Positions 11,005 through 22,129 of a stretch of DNA of 64,000 nucleotides are shown here, piece after piece. The stretch is taken from NCBI GenBank assembly GCA_963576725.1, contig OY755239.1:58249453-58313452 (forward strand). The letters are read 5' to 3'. The notes under the pieces are model-generated. The model made no database searches. It saw only the letters and a program-made list of their open reading frames with translations, and was not told the origin of the DNA. The number at the start of each line of letters is the position of its first letter. The first letter of the stretch is position 1. Made by a program: the position numbers and the translations under genes. The DNA is from Azorinus chamasolen. Taxonomy: Eukaryota; Mollusca; Bivalvia; Cardiida; Solecurtidae.

Positions 11005-11430
11005 TGTTCGTATTGGGAGGGTTCTATCATGCATATTCATGACATGAAGAGTTAAGTAGAATATATTGCAAATGTATCGAATGGGAATATACATGTACAT
11101 GTATTGTGTTATGATCAGTGTATATGAAAGTGGTGATAAAATTATCCCGTCGTATCTAGTGCGCAGCAAATGGGGACAATTGCTGTTGTTTCTAACACGT
11201 GACAAAGGCTTTTGACAGAAATCAGATGTTCCAGTGGGTCAGGTATTGTTTTATTCGTCGCTTGCAGTGTTCTGATCGCCATTTCATTTTCTTAAATATT
11301 GCATGTTACACATATGAGTCAAACTATTTTGTAAATGAGTCATATGCTGCATCTATATATTAACGTGCATTAACCATTATGGTTAATACTTTACCAATGT
11401 ACATCTTCTGTCACTCCCTAGCAATATATA
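11005..11430. other. No feature seen
   Basis: Some ACATGTACATGTA-type palindromic sequence near 11090. No gene or MITE. Confidence 0.35.
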
Positions 11431-11640
11431 CAGTATGACCTCTCTATAACGGTCACTAAAGTTTGTTAAAATTTGTTGGTATTTAGGGCAGGTTGTGGCT
11501 TCTTCAAGCAAGGTGAAAGTAAAACAGAACGCTCCTAAAGGAGCGTTCTGTTTTACTTTAACCTTGCTTAAAGCAGCCACCTGCTTTTAAGATACAATAC
11601 TTGATGTAATTTTATTGGCCGTTATAGAGAGGTTCTACTG
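11431..11640. mobile_element. P2 MITE
   Basis: CAGTATGACCTCTCTATAAC to GTTATAGAGAGGTTCTACTG with TA on both sides. The hairpin GTAAAACAGAACGCTCCTAA and its mirror is nearly perfect. Length 210 bp. Confidence 0.88.
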
Positions 11641-12371
11641 TACACTGTATGGACTTAATAGTATCTGACTAATATATTCCTCTTTTGACTTTCACTCCAT
11701 CATCATCATTATCATTATTACAGCCTGTATTTTACAGTACATATAGCGTCACAGCATGGCACAGTCCAATTCAACCATTCATTCAGATGGTGTGGTTGAT
11801 ACTGATTTGGAATAATCCAATGTGCATCTGATAGTGTTCATTGTTTAGAAATGTCATTGGAAATGCATCACAGAGGCACAGTTGTTCATAGACAATTTAG
11901 ATCTATACCAAAGCAGACATGTACAACACTGTTTCTCATGTTCGATGCTTTATACAATGGAAATTGCTGTTGAAATATTAACTTAGACAAAGCTTGCGTG
12001 AGGTACGTTCAAAGTGTGATATGGTATCGCACGGCTGTCCTCGTGGAAATAATTTACATCTGAAGACGATGCTAAATTTATTTAGACAAGCAAGTTTCTA
12101 TTGGATATAGACAATGAAACAGAAGAATTGTACTGATGGGATTTGTTATTTCTCCCTGGGCAGTTTCGTACCAGCCGTTTCTCTCAAGAAGCTTGGCTGA
12201 TAGCTCAGTCTGAGACTGAGGCATATAAGATTCATGTTTGAATGTTGATATTTGGATTTAGTAGTTCTGTCGATCATGTCAAGGACATCTATAAACATTT
12301 ACTATGATAATTATTTAAAACGCCAGTACTAGGTGTTCTCATTCAGTTAAATTCTAAGATGCTGTGACATA
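11641..12371. other. No feature seen
   Basis: A short ATC repeat near 11700-11715. No exon-like frame. Confidence 0.35.
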
Positions 12372-12750
12372 CAGTAAAACTTCGTTCATCCAAATATTTA
12401 GTAAAGAAGAATTGAGAATCTTAAGGCCAGTGACTGTTTATGCACAATGAGCGCCAAACAGACATTCTGCGTCACACTCACTCTGCATTTACCCATTACC
12501 TCATAGGCTATTTTTAGATACAACATCTTTGAATAAGTCTACCGAAAAGGAGCATTAACTAGAGAAAAGGAATATTTTAGAATTTTGTAGTTTGAAACCA
12601 TTGTGATAAATAGAACATTTGCTCCTATAGGAGCAAATGTTCTATTTATCACAATGATTTTACAAAGTGACTTTTATAGAGTCGTCATAAGTCGTCAATA
12701 TGAGGGAAAGGGTTAAGCTGCCGCGTGTCTTAACACATAATGTTAGGGAA
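12372..12750. mobile_element. P1 MITE split by a T1 insertion
   Basis: CAGTAAAACTTCGTTC starts it. The core is decayed up to CACTCTGCA, then T1 interrupts, then TTAAGCTGCCGCGTGTCTTA resumes the P1 right arm. The right terminus is not found. Confidence 0.65.
12488..12716 (+). mobile_element. T1 MITE nested in P1
   Basis: TTTACCCATTACCTCATAGG to GAGGGAAAGGGTTAA, 229 bp, perfect hairpin (GAACATTTGCTCCTATAGG and mirror). It occupies the right-hand TTAA of the P1 core (CTGCATTAAGCTGCC). Confidence 0.88.
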
Positions 12751-13791
12751 CCGAACATATAAGACGCCTGCAAACAGTGTATACCATGTCCTGATTGAAT
12801 AATTATGTCTGCTAATATGGGCGACATATCTGGAATAATCTTTGCAAACCGTTTCAATCCAAATCACACACTGAATACTTTTCCAGTAAATTGGTTTTTG
12901 TCTGTGATTAGTGTATTGAAACATATTTCTAAAGGTCTTGGGACGTTTTACACGTGGTAATAGTGATACTGTTGACTGCCAAATTCAGTCAAGCAATAGG
13001 GAAGTGTTATTTCATTTACCTACATATGTATGCTGTGCTCTGCCTTAACCATTTGTCTAATAGGTATGCTTGTCAACTGATTTGAAAACATACTAAACCC
13101 AGAGATATGGCGGTTTAAGGAACCTTCTTATCACGGATTGCTATGTTTTCGCATCCCTTGCTCAATGGATTCGCATTTCTACACACACCAGCCTCTGCCC
13201 TGTTTGTAGATTATATTCTACTCTTCCAGCGGCGGCTGACAATTATTGCATTCATATGCCATGATTATAAACATTAATGTGATTAATATTCATTATTTAA
13301 GGAATATATAGAATATTGTTTGTTTTCATGGAGGTATGAAAAAACTTGGTCAAACTGTAGTACTATATATTACTTACAATTTGATATCACTACTGAATGT
13401 AAGAAAGACAGTAAACAATGTTCATAAATCATTGTTTTTTCAACATTTAACACCGATTCATATAACTGTGGACGAATACAAAGTAGTCCTGACACGTCGT
13501 GTCCTATTTTTTTCATGGGGGTATGAAACCAAAAATACAGCCAATCACAGCTCACCAAAAGTAATGAAAACAAACAATATTGAATTATTTCTTACACGCA
13601 TGGTCATGGAGTAAAGGAGCGTGACGTATTATAAATCAGCATCTACTGTTTTTGCCTTCATGTGTTCATATATCGTTATAACATGTTATCTTATTCAAAA
13701 TATCATTGTTATTATTCCTTACCTGCCATGAATAACAGTTTAGATAAATAAACTGTATTGTGGAATGTAGAAGTCGGCATTAGTCTATTCC
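12751..13791. other. No gene recognised
   Basis: A 92-codon frame at 13336-13614 (+) has no recognisable motif and no splice or promoter context that I can support. Related phrases CATGGAGGTATGAAA and CATGGGGGTATGAAA recur about 190 bases apart. Confidence 0.4.
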
Positions 13792-14252
13792 TTAACCCTA
13801 TACTTCAAATACATGGCTTTTTCACACCCTTTTTAACAGAGTAGACCCAGATCAGGCGGCCACTGTAGTATCCGTCTTCAGGACCAGGGTTTGCTCTATT
13901 TGCGTATGAAATACAGTAACACCTCTCTATAACGGACACTAAATTACATCAAGTAACTTGTGTTAAAGGCAGGTGGTTGCTTAAAGTAAGGTGAAAGTAA
14001 AACAGAACGCTCCTAAAGGAGCGTTCTGTTTGACTTTCACCTTGCTTTACGCAGCCACCTGCCCTAAATACCAACTAATTAACACAATTTAGTGGCCGTT
14101 GTATAGAGATTTTACTGTAATAATGGATCTGACTCTACAGTTCCAATCAATACCAAAACATCCTACTTATTTATGTCATAATAAACATTCAGCTAATGCA
14201 TATTCATGATGCCATTATTTCTTACATGAATATTCAACAGGGAAAGGGTTAA
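13792..14252 (+). mobile_element. T2 MITE split by a P2 insertion
   Basis: TTAACCCTATACTTC to GGGAAAGGGTTAA. The host hairpin is decayed. The sequence runs GCGTATGAAATA, P2, TAATGGATCTGACTCTACAG and then ATTCATGATGCCATTATTTC. Confidence 0.85.
13914..14117. mobile_element. P2 MITE nested in T2
   Basis: CAGTAACACCTCTCTATAAC to GTATAGAGATTTTACTG, 204 bp, flanked by TA on both sides within the host. The hairpin CAGAACGCTCCTAAAGGAGC is intact. Confidence 0.9.
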
Positions 14253-14320
14253 ATTTATAATAGCTAACGTTTAAGTAAACGATCGCCTTTATGTTACCAC
14301 ACAGCGCCATTAGTAAATGC

Positions 14321-14523
14321 TTAACCTTTAGCCTTCTGAGCAAAATGTTTTAGAGAATTTTTCACCTACTGCATTTTCAAAAGTCAAGCTATAAACAATT
14401 TGACTACCAACATGTAACCAGTATGTCAAACAGTTTGGATCCTGATGAGACGCGGCGTCTTATCTGGATCCAAACTGATTACATAGGTATTCACTCATCC
14501 GCCCATAGCAGGCTGAATGTTAA
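14321..14523. mobile_element. T4 MITE, complete
   Basis: TTAACCTTTAGCCTTCTGAG to AGCAGGCTGAATGTTAA, 203 bp. Hairpin CAAACAGTTTGGATCCTGAT / ATCTGGATCCAAACTG with a T.T mismatch. Reference copy for the split T4 at 10010. Confidence 0.82.
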
Positions 14524-14920
14524 AACAGTTGGGCTGGTAATGTTGCATGGTTTGTGAAAAAAACCAGTTGGAAATGAAAAGTAATGGCAGTATTTGTAAA
14601 TCACTTTACTGGTGCATAGTGGTTCCCATAAGTACTAAATGCACGAACTAACTCACCAAAATAGATGTTTGATCAAATTATAATGTTTCATAACATTTTA
14701 TTTCTAAGACTACATATCATTGTTATCTTTATTTCGATGATAGTATGACTATATTGTCCATTACCGTGACAGGCGCGGTGGAACATTTTCTCTATGCAAG
14801 GCAATGAATCAGCATTTTTATTTCCCAAAAGGTAGGCCTTTTAACTAAAGTAAGGATATCTTTTGAAAGCATCGCAATTCGACATACATTTGTAACTTCA
14901 GCTGTTAGTATTCGACTGCA
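14524..14920. other. No feature seen
   Basis: No gene or repeat recognised. Confidence 0.35.
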
Positions 14921-15027
14921 CATTCTCGAAGAGACGATTCTAAATAGTGGTCACAACATAGATTTTGGTGGAAAAATAAGAAATAATTCTTGAAAATGTT
15001 TTAATTTACGTATCTTATCTGGACCTA
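14921..15027. mobile_element. H MITE, right half only
   Basis: CTCGAAGAGACGATTCTAAA, then GTGGTCACAACATAG, TTTGGTGGAAAAATAAG and ATCTTATCTGGACCTATG. The left half is missing at the hairpin centre. Confidence 0.6.
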
Positions 15028-15389
15028 TGTAGTCATTATAATTGCATCGGAAAGGCGGTTGTAATAATTAGCAGCAAGATATGATTTCACATATAAAAAA
15101 ATCAAAGAATATCTAAATTACATATCTTTTCTAGGTATCTTCTTTTTCTCATTTCTGTACTTCACAGCAATGAAACATAACGCACTACTAAATGTCAGTG
15201 ATATAGCTAGCTGGTGTGTCCCATAATTGTTTTCCAAAACAGTGTCTACCTGCACTTCCAATGATTAGTCTGTTTCATCAATGTGTTAACGTATCACCGT
15301 CTCATGATAGGACAAGCCAGTAACAAAGTTGAATGATCTTAATTGTCCAGACTTCTTAATGACAAAGTAATGCACTGGTTAACGTGACC
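15028..15389. other. No feature seen
   Basis: No gene or repeat recognised. Confidence 0.35.
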
Positions 15390-15617
15390 TTAACCCATTC
15401 CCTCTGAAACTATTTTAGACCAAACCTCTGTGAATAAATCTACCGAAAAGGACCATTTAATACAGAAAAAGAAAATTTTAAAATTGTGTAATTTTGAAAC
15501 CATTGTGATAAATGGAGCATTTGCTCCTATTGAGCAAATGTTCTATTTATCACAAAGGTTTCAAACAAATGACTTTTATGGAGTCGTCAAATTGCGTCAG
15601 TAGGGGGGAATGGGTTA
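15390..15617 (+). mobile_element. T1 MITE
   Basis: TTAACCCATTCCCTCTGAAA to GGGGGAATGGGTTAA, 228 bp. The body ACCGAAAAGGACCATTTAA and hairpin GTGATAAATGGAGCATTTGC are present. The tip is CTCCTATTGAG. Confidence 0.87.
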
Positions 15618-15770
15618 AGTGTTGACGACAAGCTGATCGGTGATGGTTATAAGCCGGTATGGAAAATAACCACACGATTGAGAGTGTTATAATGTTCAAT
15701 GATAACCATCAAATGATATTAATTTAATTATGCAGTCATCACTATTTCCTCCATTTCATGACATTTACTA

Positions 15771-15905
15771 GTCAACCCTTTATTTGACGAATAGTCTGAT
15801 TAACTAGATACAATATCACGTAATACAGGAGTTGTTGGTCATGGCAGAAACTGCAGGGTCACAGCTATATTGTTCGATGGGCAGACCCTGACCAGACAGT
15901 TCCTA
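15771..15905 (-). mobile_element. T2 fragment, reverse
   Basis: TCATGGCAGAAACTGCAGGG, then GGGCAGACCCTGACCAGACA and GTTCCTAC, where it stops at about the hairpin centre. Confidence 0.55.
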
Positions 15906-16201
15906 CGAGTGAAGGATGGGTGAAGGGTGAAGACCTTCATATCCCTGTACACAAAGATAGTTATTAGATCCTCAAACATTTTCCCCTATCCTAAATTGTA
16001 AATTAGTTTCAATATTTTATCCAGCGCCTACACATAATCATCATTAATGATGGAGTGAAGTAATAGAAAGACGAAGAAGAAGATCAGAAGTCGAAATACA
16101 ACATATTACGAATGTGAGATTAGCGCTAGACCATTTTAATACATACCATACTGTCAGTATCGAACGTAACATGTCCCCGAGGAAGAGTTTGTACACTTTT
16201 G

Positions 16202-16461
16202 TTAATCATTTATATGATAGAAACGCCTTTTTACGCCTCGGCAAACATATTAGACCCAGATCAGGCAGCTCCTGTAGGAGCTGCCAGATCAGGGTCTACT
16301 CTGTTTGCGTATAAAGACATTGTAGGCCAGATTTTTCACTACAGGCTAAAGCAATACAAACAAAACTTATTTTATTGGTCTACATATGAACACTATCTAA
16401 TTATATAGATTATGCATAGAAGGCGGGGTTTAGTATGAATACATAACAGGCAAAGGGTTAA
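16202..16461 (+). mobile_element. T2 MITE
   Basis: TTAATCATTTATATGATAGA to GGCAAAGGGTTAA, 260 bp. The hairpin (AGACCCAGATCAGGCAGC / GCTGCCAGATCAGGGTCT) has tip CTCCTGTAGGAG. The body right of the hairpin is unusual and A-rich. Confidence 0.8.
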
Positions 16462-16539
16462 ACTAACTTATCTTCTATAATTAACCATTTTCCCCATGAT
16501 CATTCGTATAAGAAATAGCACAGTCATGAATATTAATTA

Positions 16540-16945
16540 CAGTGAGCCCTAATTACAACGGAGGTATTTGTTTCCAGCGGTTCTGCTGGTATAACGAGGT
16601 AGCCGTTATAACGAGCTTAAATATGAAAGAAACCATATAGCAAGCTTGAAACTAGTACCAACAGGTGAATGCTTAATGCAGAACACAAGAAGTGCAAAAA
16701 GCTCCCAATCGTCTTTCTTAATGACAGTACAACCATTATTCTGTGGTTGTTTCAAAGACTTAACAATACTTTTGTTTCAATGCATACTGCCGGTACATGT
16801 ATAACGAGGGTGCCATTGTAACGAATGCCGGTATAACGAGGGTGCCATTGTAAGGAATGCCGGTATAACGAGGGTGCCATTGTAACGAATGCCGGTATAA
16901 CGAGGGTGCCATTGTAACGAATGCCGGTATAATGAGAGCTCACTG
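16540..16945. mobile_element. P4 MITE with amplified subterminal repeat
   Basis: CAGTGAGCCCTAATTACAAC to TAATGAGAGCTCACTG with TA on both sides, 406 bp. The core ACAGGTGAATGCTTAATGC and GCAAAAAGCTCCC has lost the right hairpin arm. The right subterminal region contains four tandem 32-bp units. Confidence 0.82.
16800..16927. repeat. 32-bp tandem array, four units
   Basis: The unit begins TATAACGAGGGTGCCATTG and ends AATGCCGG. It repeats at 16800, 16832, 16864 and 16896 with almost no change. The unit contains the P4 subterminal motif, so the array multiplies part of the element end. Confidence 0.9.
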
Positions 16946-17726
16946 TATATCATACATGGATTCTAATGAGCACACTGAATAATGTGCAGTCATGCATATA
17001 CATTGTATATAATTTCTTAAGCAAACAGGGCATACCCTGATCAGACGGTTCATATAGGTTTTACCCTGTTTGCACAGGTGTAGAAAGTGATGATGATGCT
17101 AGAATTAAATACAATTAAATATGATCAAATGGTGTTAGAATTATAGTTATTTAATGCAATAAGATAGCACATGCTAAGTGTCCGTTTCAACGATATAATT
17201 CTAAGCATTGCGATCGATTCAGTAAAATGTTCTAGTGCGAACGAATGAAATTACAATCCACTATGTTTATACTTATATTAAGACACATATTTAACAATTA
17301 AGCTTCTTAGCTTCCAGAGTCAGGTGTTTGTGGCTGATATATTGACTTGGACAATCCTTATGCGGTGATAAACGACAAGGTGATACGGTTTCACAGCAGC
17401 ACGGTCTTTGTGGAATAAAAATTTATCTGCAGACGGTGGTAAATTTGTTGAGACAAGCAAGCTGCTTTCGCGGAGAAAAGTGTTTGTCGCTCAGCTTGGT
17501 GTCAGAAAGCAGCGATGAATTGTAATTCCCTCGCTGTTTAACATTTTCACTGCATTGAATTGTCGTCTGAATACTGTGTCGCTGCTTCAGCTTTCATTGT
17601 TGAAATATCTTCACTCTTTGGTTTTTTAAAACATAATCACATCAGCAAACAACTTGGACCCTAAGACGTAATATATTAGGTTATGGCTTGTAGTCTACAA
17701 TCTTGCCTCAATTTCCTAAGACAATA
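16946..17726. other. Mostly empty; T2 and T4 scraps
   Basis: TTAAGCAAACAGGGCATACC with GATCAGACGGTTC at 17017-17080 is a T2 hairpin scrap. GCAAACAACTTGGACCC near 17645 may be a T4 scrap. No gene seen. Confidence 0.45.
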
Positions 17727-18087
17727 CAGTGCTCCCTCCCTACAACGACCCTCTCAATAACGATTCCCTCCCTACAACAACGCATGTCACTGTTTCCGAA
17801 ACAACAAGGCTCCAGAAACAACTTTTTCCATCGTATTTTCCTTATGCCTCCATCAAACCCTATGTTGTGACCACTCTTTAGAATCGTCACTTTGCGACGA
17901 TTCTAAAGAGTGGTCACAACATAGGGTTTGATTGAGACATAACGGTTTTAGTTCTCGAAATGCACTTTATCTGGGTATCTGTAAACAATCTAATTATGTT
18001 TGATTTTCCCTCCCTATAACAACTCCCTCTGAACAACACATACAATATTCGTATCCCAAAGGGTGTCGTTGTAGAGAGGGAGCACTG
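17727..18087 (-). mobile_element. P5 MITE, complete, inverted copy
   Basis: CAGTGCTCCCTCCCTACAAC to GTAGAGAGGGAGCACTG, TA on both sides, 361 bp. It is the reverse orientation of 7770-8131 with only scattered differences. The hairpin loop differs (GTCACTTTGCGAC here, GTCACAAAGTGAC there). Confidence 0.9.
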
Positions 18088-18135
18088 TACCAACATCCGG
18101 TAATTGACAGAAATAGATCAGTCAGTCTTGGGATC

Positions 18136-18205
18136 AGAGCTACAGATAACGGTGCCTACCCAAATACTAAAATCGTCATTTCTCCACCAAACCAGAAATT
18201 GACCA
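18136..18205. mobile_element. H MITE, left fragment
   Basis: CAGAGCTACAGATAACGGTG, then AATACTAAAATCGTCATTTC and TCCACCAAACC, where it stops before the hairpin. Confidence 0.55.
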
Positions 18206-18214
18206 ATCAGATAC

Positions 18215-18275
18215 TTGAGAATAATCTCAGACTCAGACTCAGAAGGTTTATAACCTTTGACCCTGCTATTAGACA
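18215..18275. mobile_element. F family fragment
   Basis: ACTTGAGAATAATCTCAGAC, then TCAGACTCAGAAGGTTTATA. It matches one arm of the F element at 48279-48431. A P-like scrap (CGCTTGATGCAGGACGATAG) follows. Confidence 0.5.
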
Positions 18276-18599
18276 TGTGGGCGCTTGATGCAGGACGATA
18301 GTTATGCAGAAAGCCCTTGTAGCAGCGCATTAGAGTTATCAGTTTTGAACACTAACCGTTCAATATACAAATTATTCGTTTGAGGCGATGTCTTTGTACA
18401 GATGTATGCGAAAATCCGTTCTTATCAGGTATTATCGTTGCCATATAACACAGAACTATGCTGGTAGGGTAAAGAGTCGGTAAACAATCCTTTACCTGGT
18501 GAAAAGTCATGCTAGAAAATAAGTACATCATTGATATGTATGTGCTCAGTTGTTATATAATCAAGGGAATATTTGGCCAGGGCTGATACTATAGGGTCA

Positions 18600-18679
18600 A
18601 CTCTATAGAATTCAACAAGCAAATAGAGCAGAACCTGATCAGATAGCTCATAATGGGGTGGTCTGGTCTGGTTTACATT
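18600..18679 (-). mobile_element. T2 hairpin fragment
   Basis: CAAGCAAATAGAGCAGAACC and TGATCAGATAGCTC, then a decayed right arm. It ends at the T3 insertion next door. Confidence 0.45.
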
Positions 18680-18929
18680 TTAACCTTTCTCTTGCTGAAT
18701 TTTAAAACACATTTCTCCTTCTTTACCCATGCCCTGTTGTATAATTACATATATCTTCACTGTCTACAAGTATATCGATGTGCAATCACTGCTCTGGAGT
18801 GCATCGGTTGCACAATCAACTTGTAAATAGTGCAGACCCTGATGAGACAGCTCCTACAGGAGCTGTCTCATCTGGGTCTTCACTATTTACAGGTAGGTAT
18901 ATTGAAGTGAACAGCAAGCGAAGGGTTAA
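18680..18929 (+). mobile_element. T3 MITE, complete
   Basis: TTAACCTTTCTCTTGCTGAA to CAAGCGAAGGGTTAA, 250 bp. The hairpin is intact with tip GCTCCTACAGGAGC. Arm mismatches read CAGACCCTGAT against TCTGGGTCTTC. Confidence 0.9.
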
Positions 18930-19601
18930 CAGACTTTAGAAGGAGACTCCGAGAAAGGGCTAATAAAAGCCGAATAATATCATAATTTAGTCAAGGAATG
19001 AATAAGTTTTATTTCACTTGCTATTATGAGATGGATTCCCTTTTGTAAACTAGTTTACTGAGAGTATGCCGTTGTTTTGAAATCCCTACGGGAAGGGAAT
19101 GCAAAAAAAGCAAATTGGTACTAAAGTTTTATTATCTAACAGATGAACAATTGCTCCCATGGGTCGGAAGCTTCGAACAAAAGATAAACATCATATTTTA
19201 ATTTGATCGCAGTTTGTCGTTTTAAAACATTTTATTTATATTTTTATCTTTGTTTAGCTCTTCCATCGCTACAGTTGTCGGAAAGCGACACACGGGGCTT
19301 TCTGCAATGGGCTGATAACATTTATAAATGATCGTTTTCAAACGGCCGAGAGCGCCTCGGCGTCTCGTCAGATTGCACACCATTTGACACTCCAGTTACA
19401 CATTTGAAAAGAAATTTGAAACTTAAATCAGGCGACTGTTTAAAGACTGGTTGCAGACGATTGATATCTGGTACCAAAATTGGTGATGTTATGACCATGT
19501 GATCCTTTAATGTAATAGTCACGTTTGCCTCTTTACAGATTTCCATAAAATACAATACTTCGTCTATGGCTAATGTCTTTTATCCCAAGTTTCACAGGTC
19601 A
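18930..19601. other. No gene recognised; possible T4 scrap
   Basis: GCCTCGGCGTCTCGTCAGAT at 19354-19373 resembles one T4 hairpin arm. A minus-strand frame (19322-19555) runs into it and has no motif I know. Confidence 0.4.
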
Positions 19602-19845
19602 TTTAAATACATGAATATTAATGTAAGGCATAATGACATCATGACTATTAATTAGATTAACTGTTATTATAACACATGGGCACTGGAATATTTCACCATG
19701 GCAGAAACTGTATAACCATTTCGACAATATAATCATAAGCAACCAGAGCAGACCCTGATCAGGCGGATCCGATAGGAGCCATCTGATCTGCGTCTACTCT
19801 GTTTGCAAAGGCATAGAAAGGCGTATGTATTGATTAAAGGGTTAA
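19602..19845 (-). mobile_element. T2 MITE, reverse
   Basis: ATGGCAGAAACTGTATAACC, then GAGCAGACCCTGATCAGGCG and ATCTGATCTGCGTCTACTC. The right end is GGCGTATGTATTGATTAAAG with GGGTTAA. The left terminus is weak. Confidence 0.75.
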
Positions 19846-19948
19846 ATATAACCCGTCCAGATCTGGTTTTAACACCCGTCCATTTTTCATGCTGAGTTGG
19901 ACATAGCAAACAACATATTTACTGGTACCAACCGTTGACATCGATGGG

Positions 19949-20176
19949 TTAACCCATTACTTCATAAGCTATTTTTAGATCCTACCCCTTTGAATAAATC
20001 TACCAAAAAGGAGTATTTACGAAAGAAAAGCAAAATGTTAGAGTTGTGTAGTTCTGAAACCATTGTGATAAATAGAGTATTTGCTCCTTAGGAGCAAATG
20101 CTCTATTTATCACAATGGTTTCAAAAAAGTGTTTTACATGGGCGTCAAAGGGCGGCAGTATGAGGGAATGAGTTAA
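19949..20176 (+). mobile_element. T1 MITE
   Basis: TTAACCCATTACTTCATAAG to GAGGGAATGAGTTAA, 228 bp. The hairpin GTGATAAATAGAGTATTTGC has tip CTCCTTAGGAG. It may sit inside an older TTAA element, whose right half follows at 20177. Confidence 0.87.
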
Positions 20177-20284
20177 GCAAACAATGCAGGTACTGATCAG
20201 AGGACTCCTTCGGGAGCCCTCTGATCTGGGTCTATACTGTTTGCCTATGTTCTTTGTAAGGGTGACTGGGCACACATGGGTTAA
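20177..20284. mobile_element. TTAA-class half element with hairpin
   Basis: GCAAACAATGCAGGTACTG, hairpin ACTGATCAGAGGACTCC / GGGAGCCCTCTGATCTGGGT, then a right end CACACATGGGTTAA. The left half is missing or displaced by the T1 copy. Confidence 0.6.
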
Positions 20285-20689
20285 CTTACCATTTTCTTCT
20301 GTCAAAATGTCTACCACCCTAAGACGTTTCACAATGTTTGCGTACATAATTAGGAATCGTTTTAGTTCACATAAAGCTATTGACGGATTTGGTCTTGATG
20401 CGATGCCTCTCATTCGTACCTAAGATATTTCACAATGCTAGTCTGGTACCGAAGTTATACAACTTTGTGTTTGCGTCTGAGATCATTATCAATCATCTGA
20501 TTGGTCAGATTCTTAGCTCGTTTTCAGACACAGACTCAGAAGTTTTACAACCTTGGGCCTGAGTCGTGCTTAGCTATAGAGAGCTATGTGTGGAAATGTG
20601 TGCATCAAAAGCAAACTGGCAAATTCACAGTTTAAACCTGACTGTAAACTCAAGATATTATTGACTCAGAGCATATTGAGTAGATAATA
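20285..20689. other. F-like scrap, otherwise nothing
   Basis: CTGATTGGTCAGATTC with CAGACACAGACTCAGAAG at about 20497-20541 resembles family F. No gene seen. Confidence 0.4.
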
Positions 20690-21437
20690 TCCTTCGTCTT
20701 CGTCTTCTTCCGATTAAAGCACAGGACTCATTCTGGAGCATCGACGTACTTGGCGAACTATGTACATGGCGACCGTGAGGCGCAAAGACACTGCGAGGCT
20801 AAACACGAGTAAAATCTAGCGGTAAGGGCCCAGTCCCGCCTGGAAACTGCCCACGGTCTTGAATGCAGCGGTGGCTTCCGGCAGTTGATTCCATAATCGG
20901 ATTGCTGAAGGGAAGGAGTATCGCAGCGTGTATGTACTGCAGAAAGGTAACAGGTACTTCGAGGTTCTGCCTGTTGTGATAACGGCAGCAGGGTGGAGAA
21001 AAGCGGTTGCAGGGGTATCGACTAGATGACGTGTAATCCTATACACTAGTCCCATCTTGGCGTCAGTTCTTCGTTCCTGTACGGATGGCCATCCTAAAGT
21101 GGTGATCATTTGGCTGGTACTGCTGGTTCGTCTGTAGTCCTCCGTGAAAGTCGTGCTGCACGTCTTTGGACCACCCCAGCTTGTTGATGTTTGTAACCGT
21201 GTGAGGGTCCCAGGCCGGCGATGCATACTCCATGTTCGGTCTGACCAGCGTCTTGTAACTTCGGGCCTTCACACGTGGTGGGCAGCTGGTGATGTTTCGC
21301 CTGAGAAACGCGAGGCTATTGTTGGCCATCTTTGTGGTGGTGTCAACATTGTGTTCCATAGCAGTTTCTTATGGATCGTGGCTCACAGATACTTTTCACT
21401 GGCAACTGTTACTAGCTGGTGCCTATGGATTTCGTAG
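20690..21437 (-). pseudogene. LINE reverse transcriptase C-terminal remnant
   Basis: This is the 3' end of a non-LTR retrotransposon (jockey/CR1-like) on the minus strand. It would have coded for the part of reverse transcriptase after the catalytic centre, including the thumb. Conserved stretches are LAFLRRNITSCP, VKARSYKTLVRP and EYASPAWDPHT (21359-21150). In a second frame come DYRRTSSTSQM, LGWPSVQERR and FPSAIRLWNQLPEA (21226-20816), ending at a stop. Further upstream, HQLVTVASEKYL precedes an in-frame stop near 21385. Two frame changes and that stop make it a pseudogene. The catalytic YxDD region and endonuclease are absent, a typical 5' truncation. About 125 bases of apparent 3' UTR follow, with a GAAGAAGACGAAGACGAAGG-like tail near 20700. 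Confidence 0.85.
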
Positions 21438-21890
21438 CTTGTCACAATTATAATGTAGTATACATGTATTAGTGTAAACGTACAGTGATTTCGAATTCCT
21501 ATCTCAAGAATGGCATTGCGCTTCAATCAACACATTTCTATAGACTGTTATACAAATTTAGCTTCTTCTAGTCATTTAATTTCGTGTTTGCTTAATTTCA
21601 TTTCCCAATTAAGGATGCAGGACGAATTAATGGCTGATTCTAATTAAACAGGACTGCAACATGCAATATAATTACAATTCTTTTAATGAGAAAGGGAAAG
21701 CACTCAATTCCAATAATCATTATTAATTATTTTAGTCTTATTTCTGTAGGTTGTAATGCCATTTTTTGTCTATTTTATTCCTGGGAGTTTGATAAACAGA
21801 ATCTGCCGGAATGTGCACACATATTTGCATTAAACCATGCAGGTTGTTTTACAATTCTCTCTTAATTACTTCTCCCATGATCCCATGATA
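21438..21890. other. No feature seen
   Basis: AT-rich; no frame, hairpin or terminus recognised. Confidence 0.35.
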
Positions 21891-22072
21891 ATTTACCCTT
21901 TATCTGTTCAATATGCATATAAGAAATAATGACACCATGAATATTTATTAGCTGAAAGTATACAATGGTACATAAACAAATGACGTTTATCCTGCCAGAA
22001 GCTGTAGAATCAGATCTATAATATGGCATAAGGAAACAGAAAACCCCTGATGAGTCGGTTCCTACCTTTTTA
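21891..22072 (-). mobile_element. T2 MITE, reverse, hairpin end lost
   Basis: TTTACCCTTTATCTGTTC, AAGAAATAATGACACCATGA, GAAGCTGTAGAATCAGATC, then GGAAACAGAAAACCCCTGAT and GGTTCCTACC at the hairpin centre. Confidence 0.65.
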
Positions 22073-22129
22073 AAAGTCGTTTATATTAGAGAAGCATGTT
22101 TCATCCCTTTGAATAATGAATAATCAACA

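Noticed and set aside
16752..16943. Repetitive 63-codon frame that could look like a repeat protein
   Set aside because: It is a translation of the 32-bp tandem array in P4.
20000..20413. A 137-codon minus-strand open frame
   Set aside because: It crosses the T1 hairpin and the adjacent half element and has no domain; repeat-derived.
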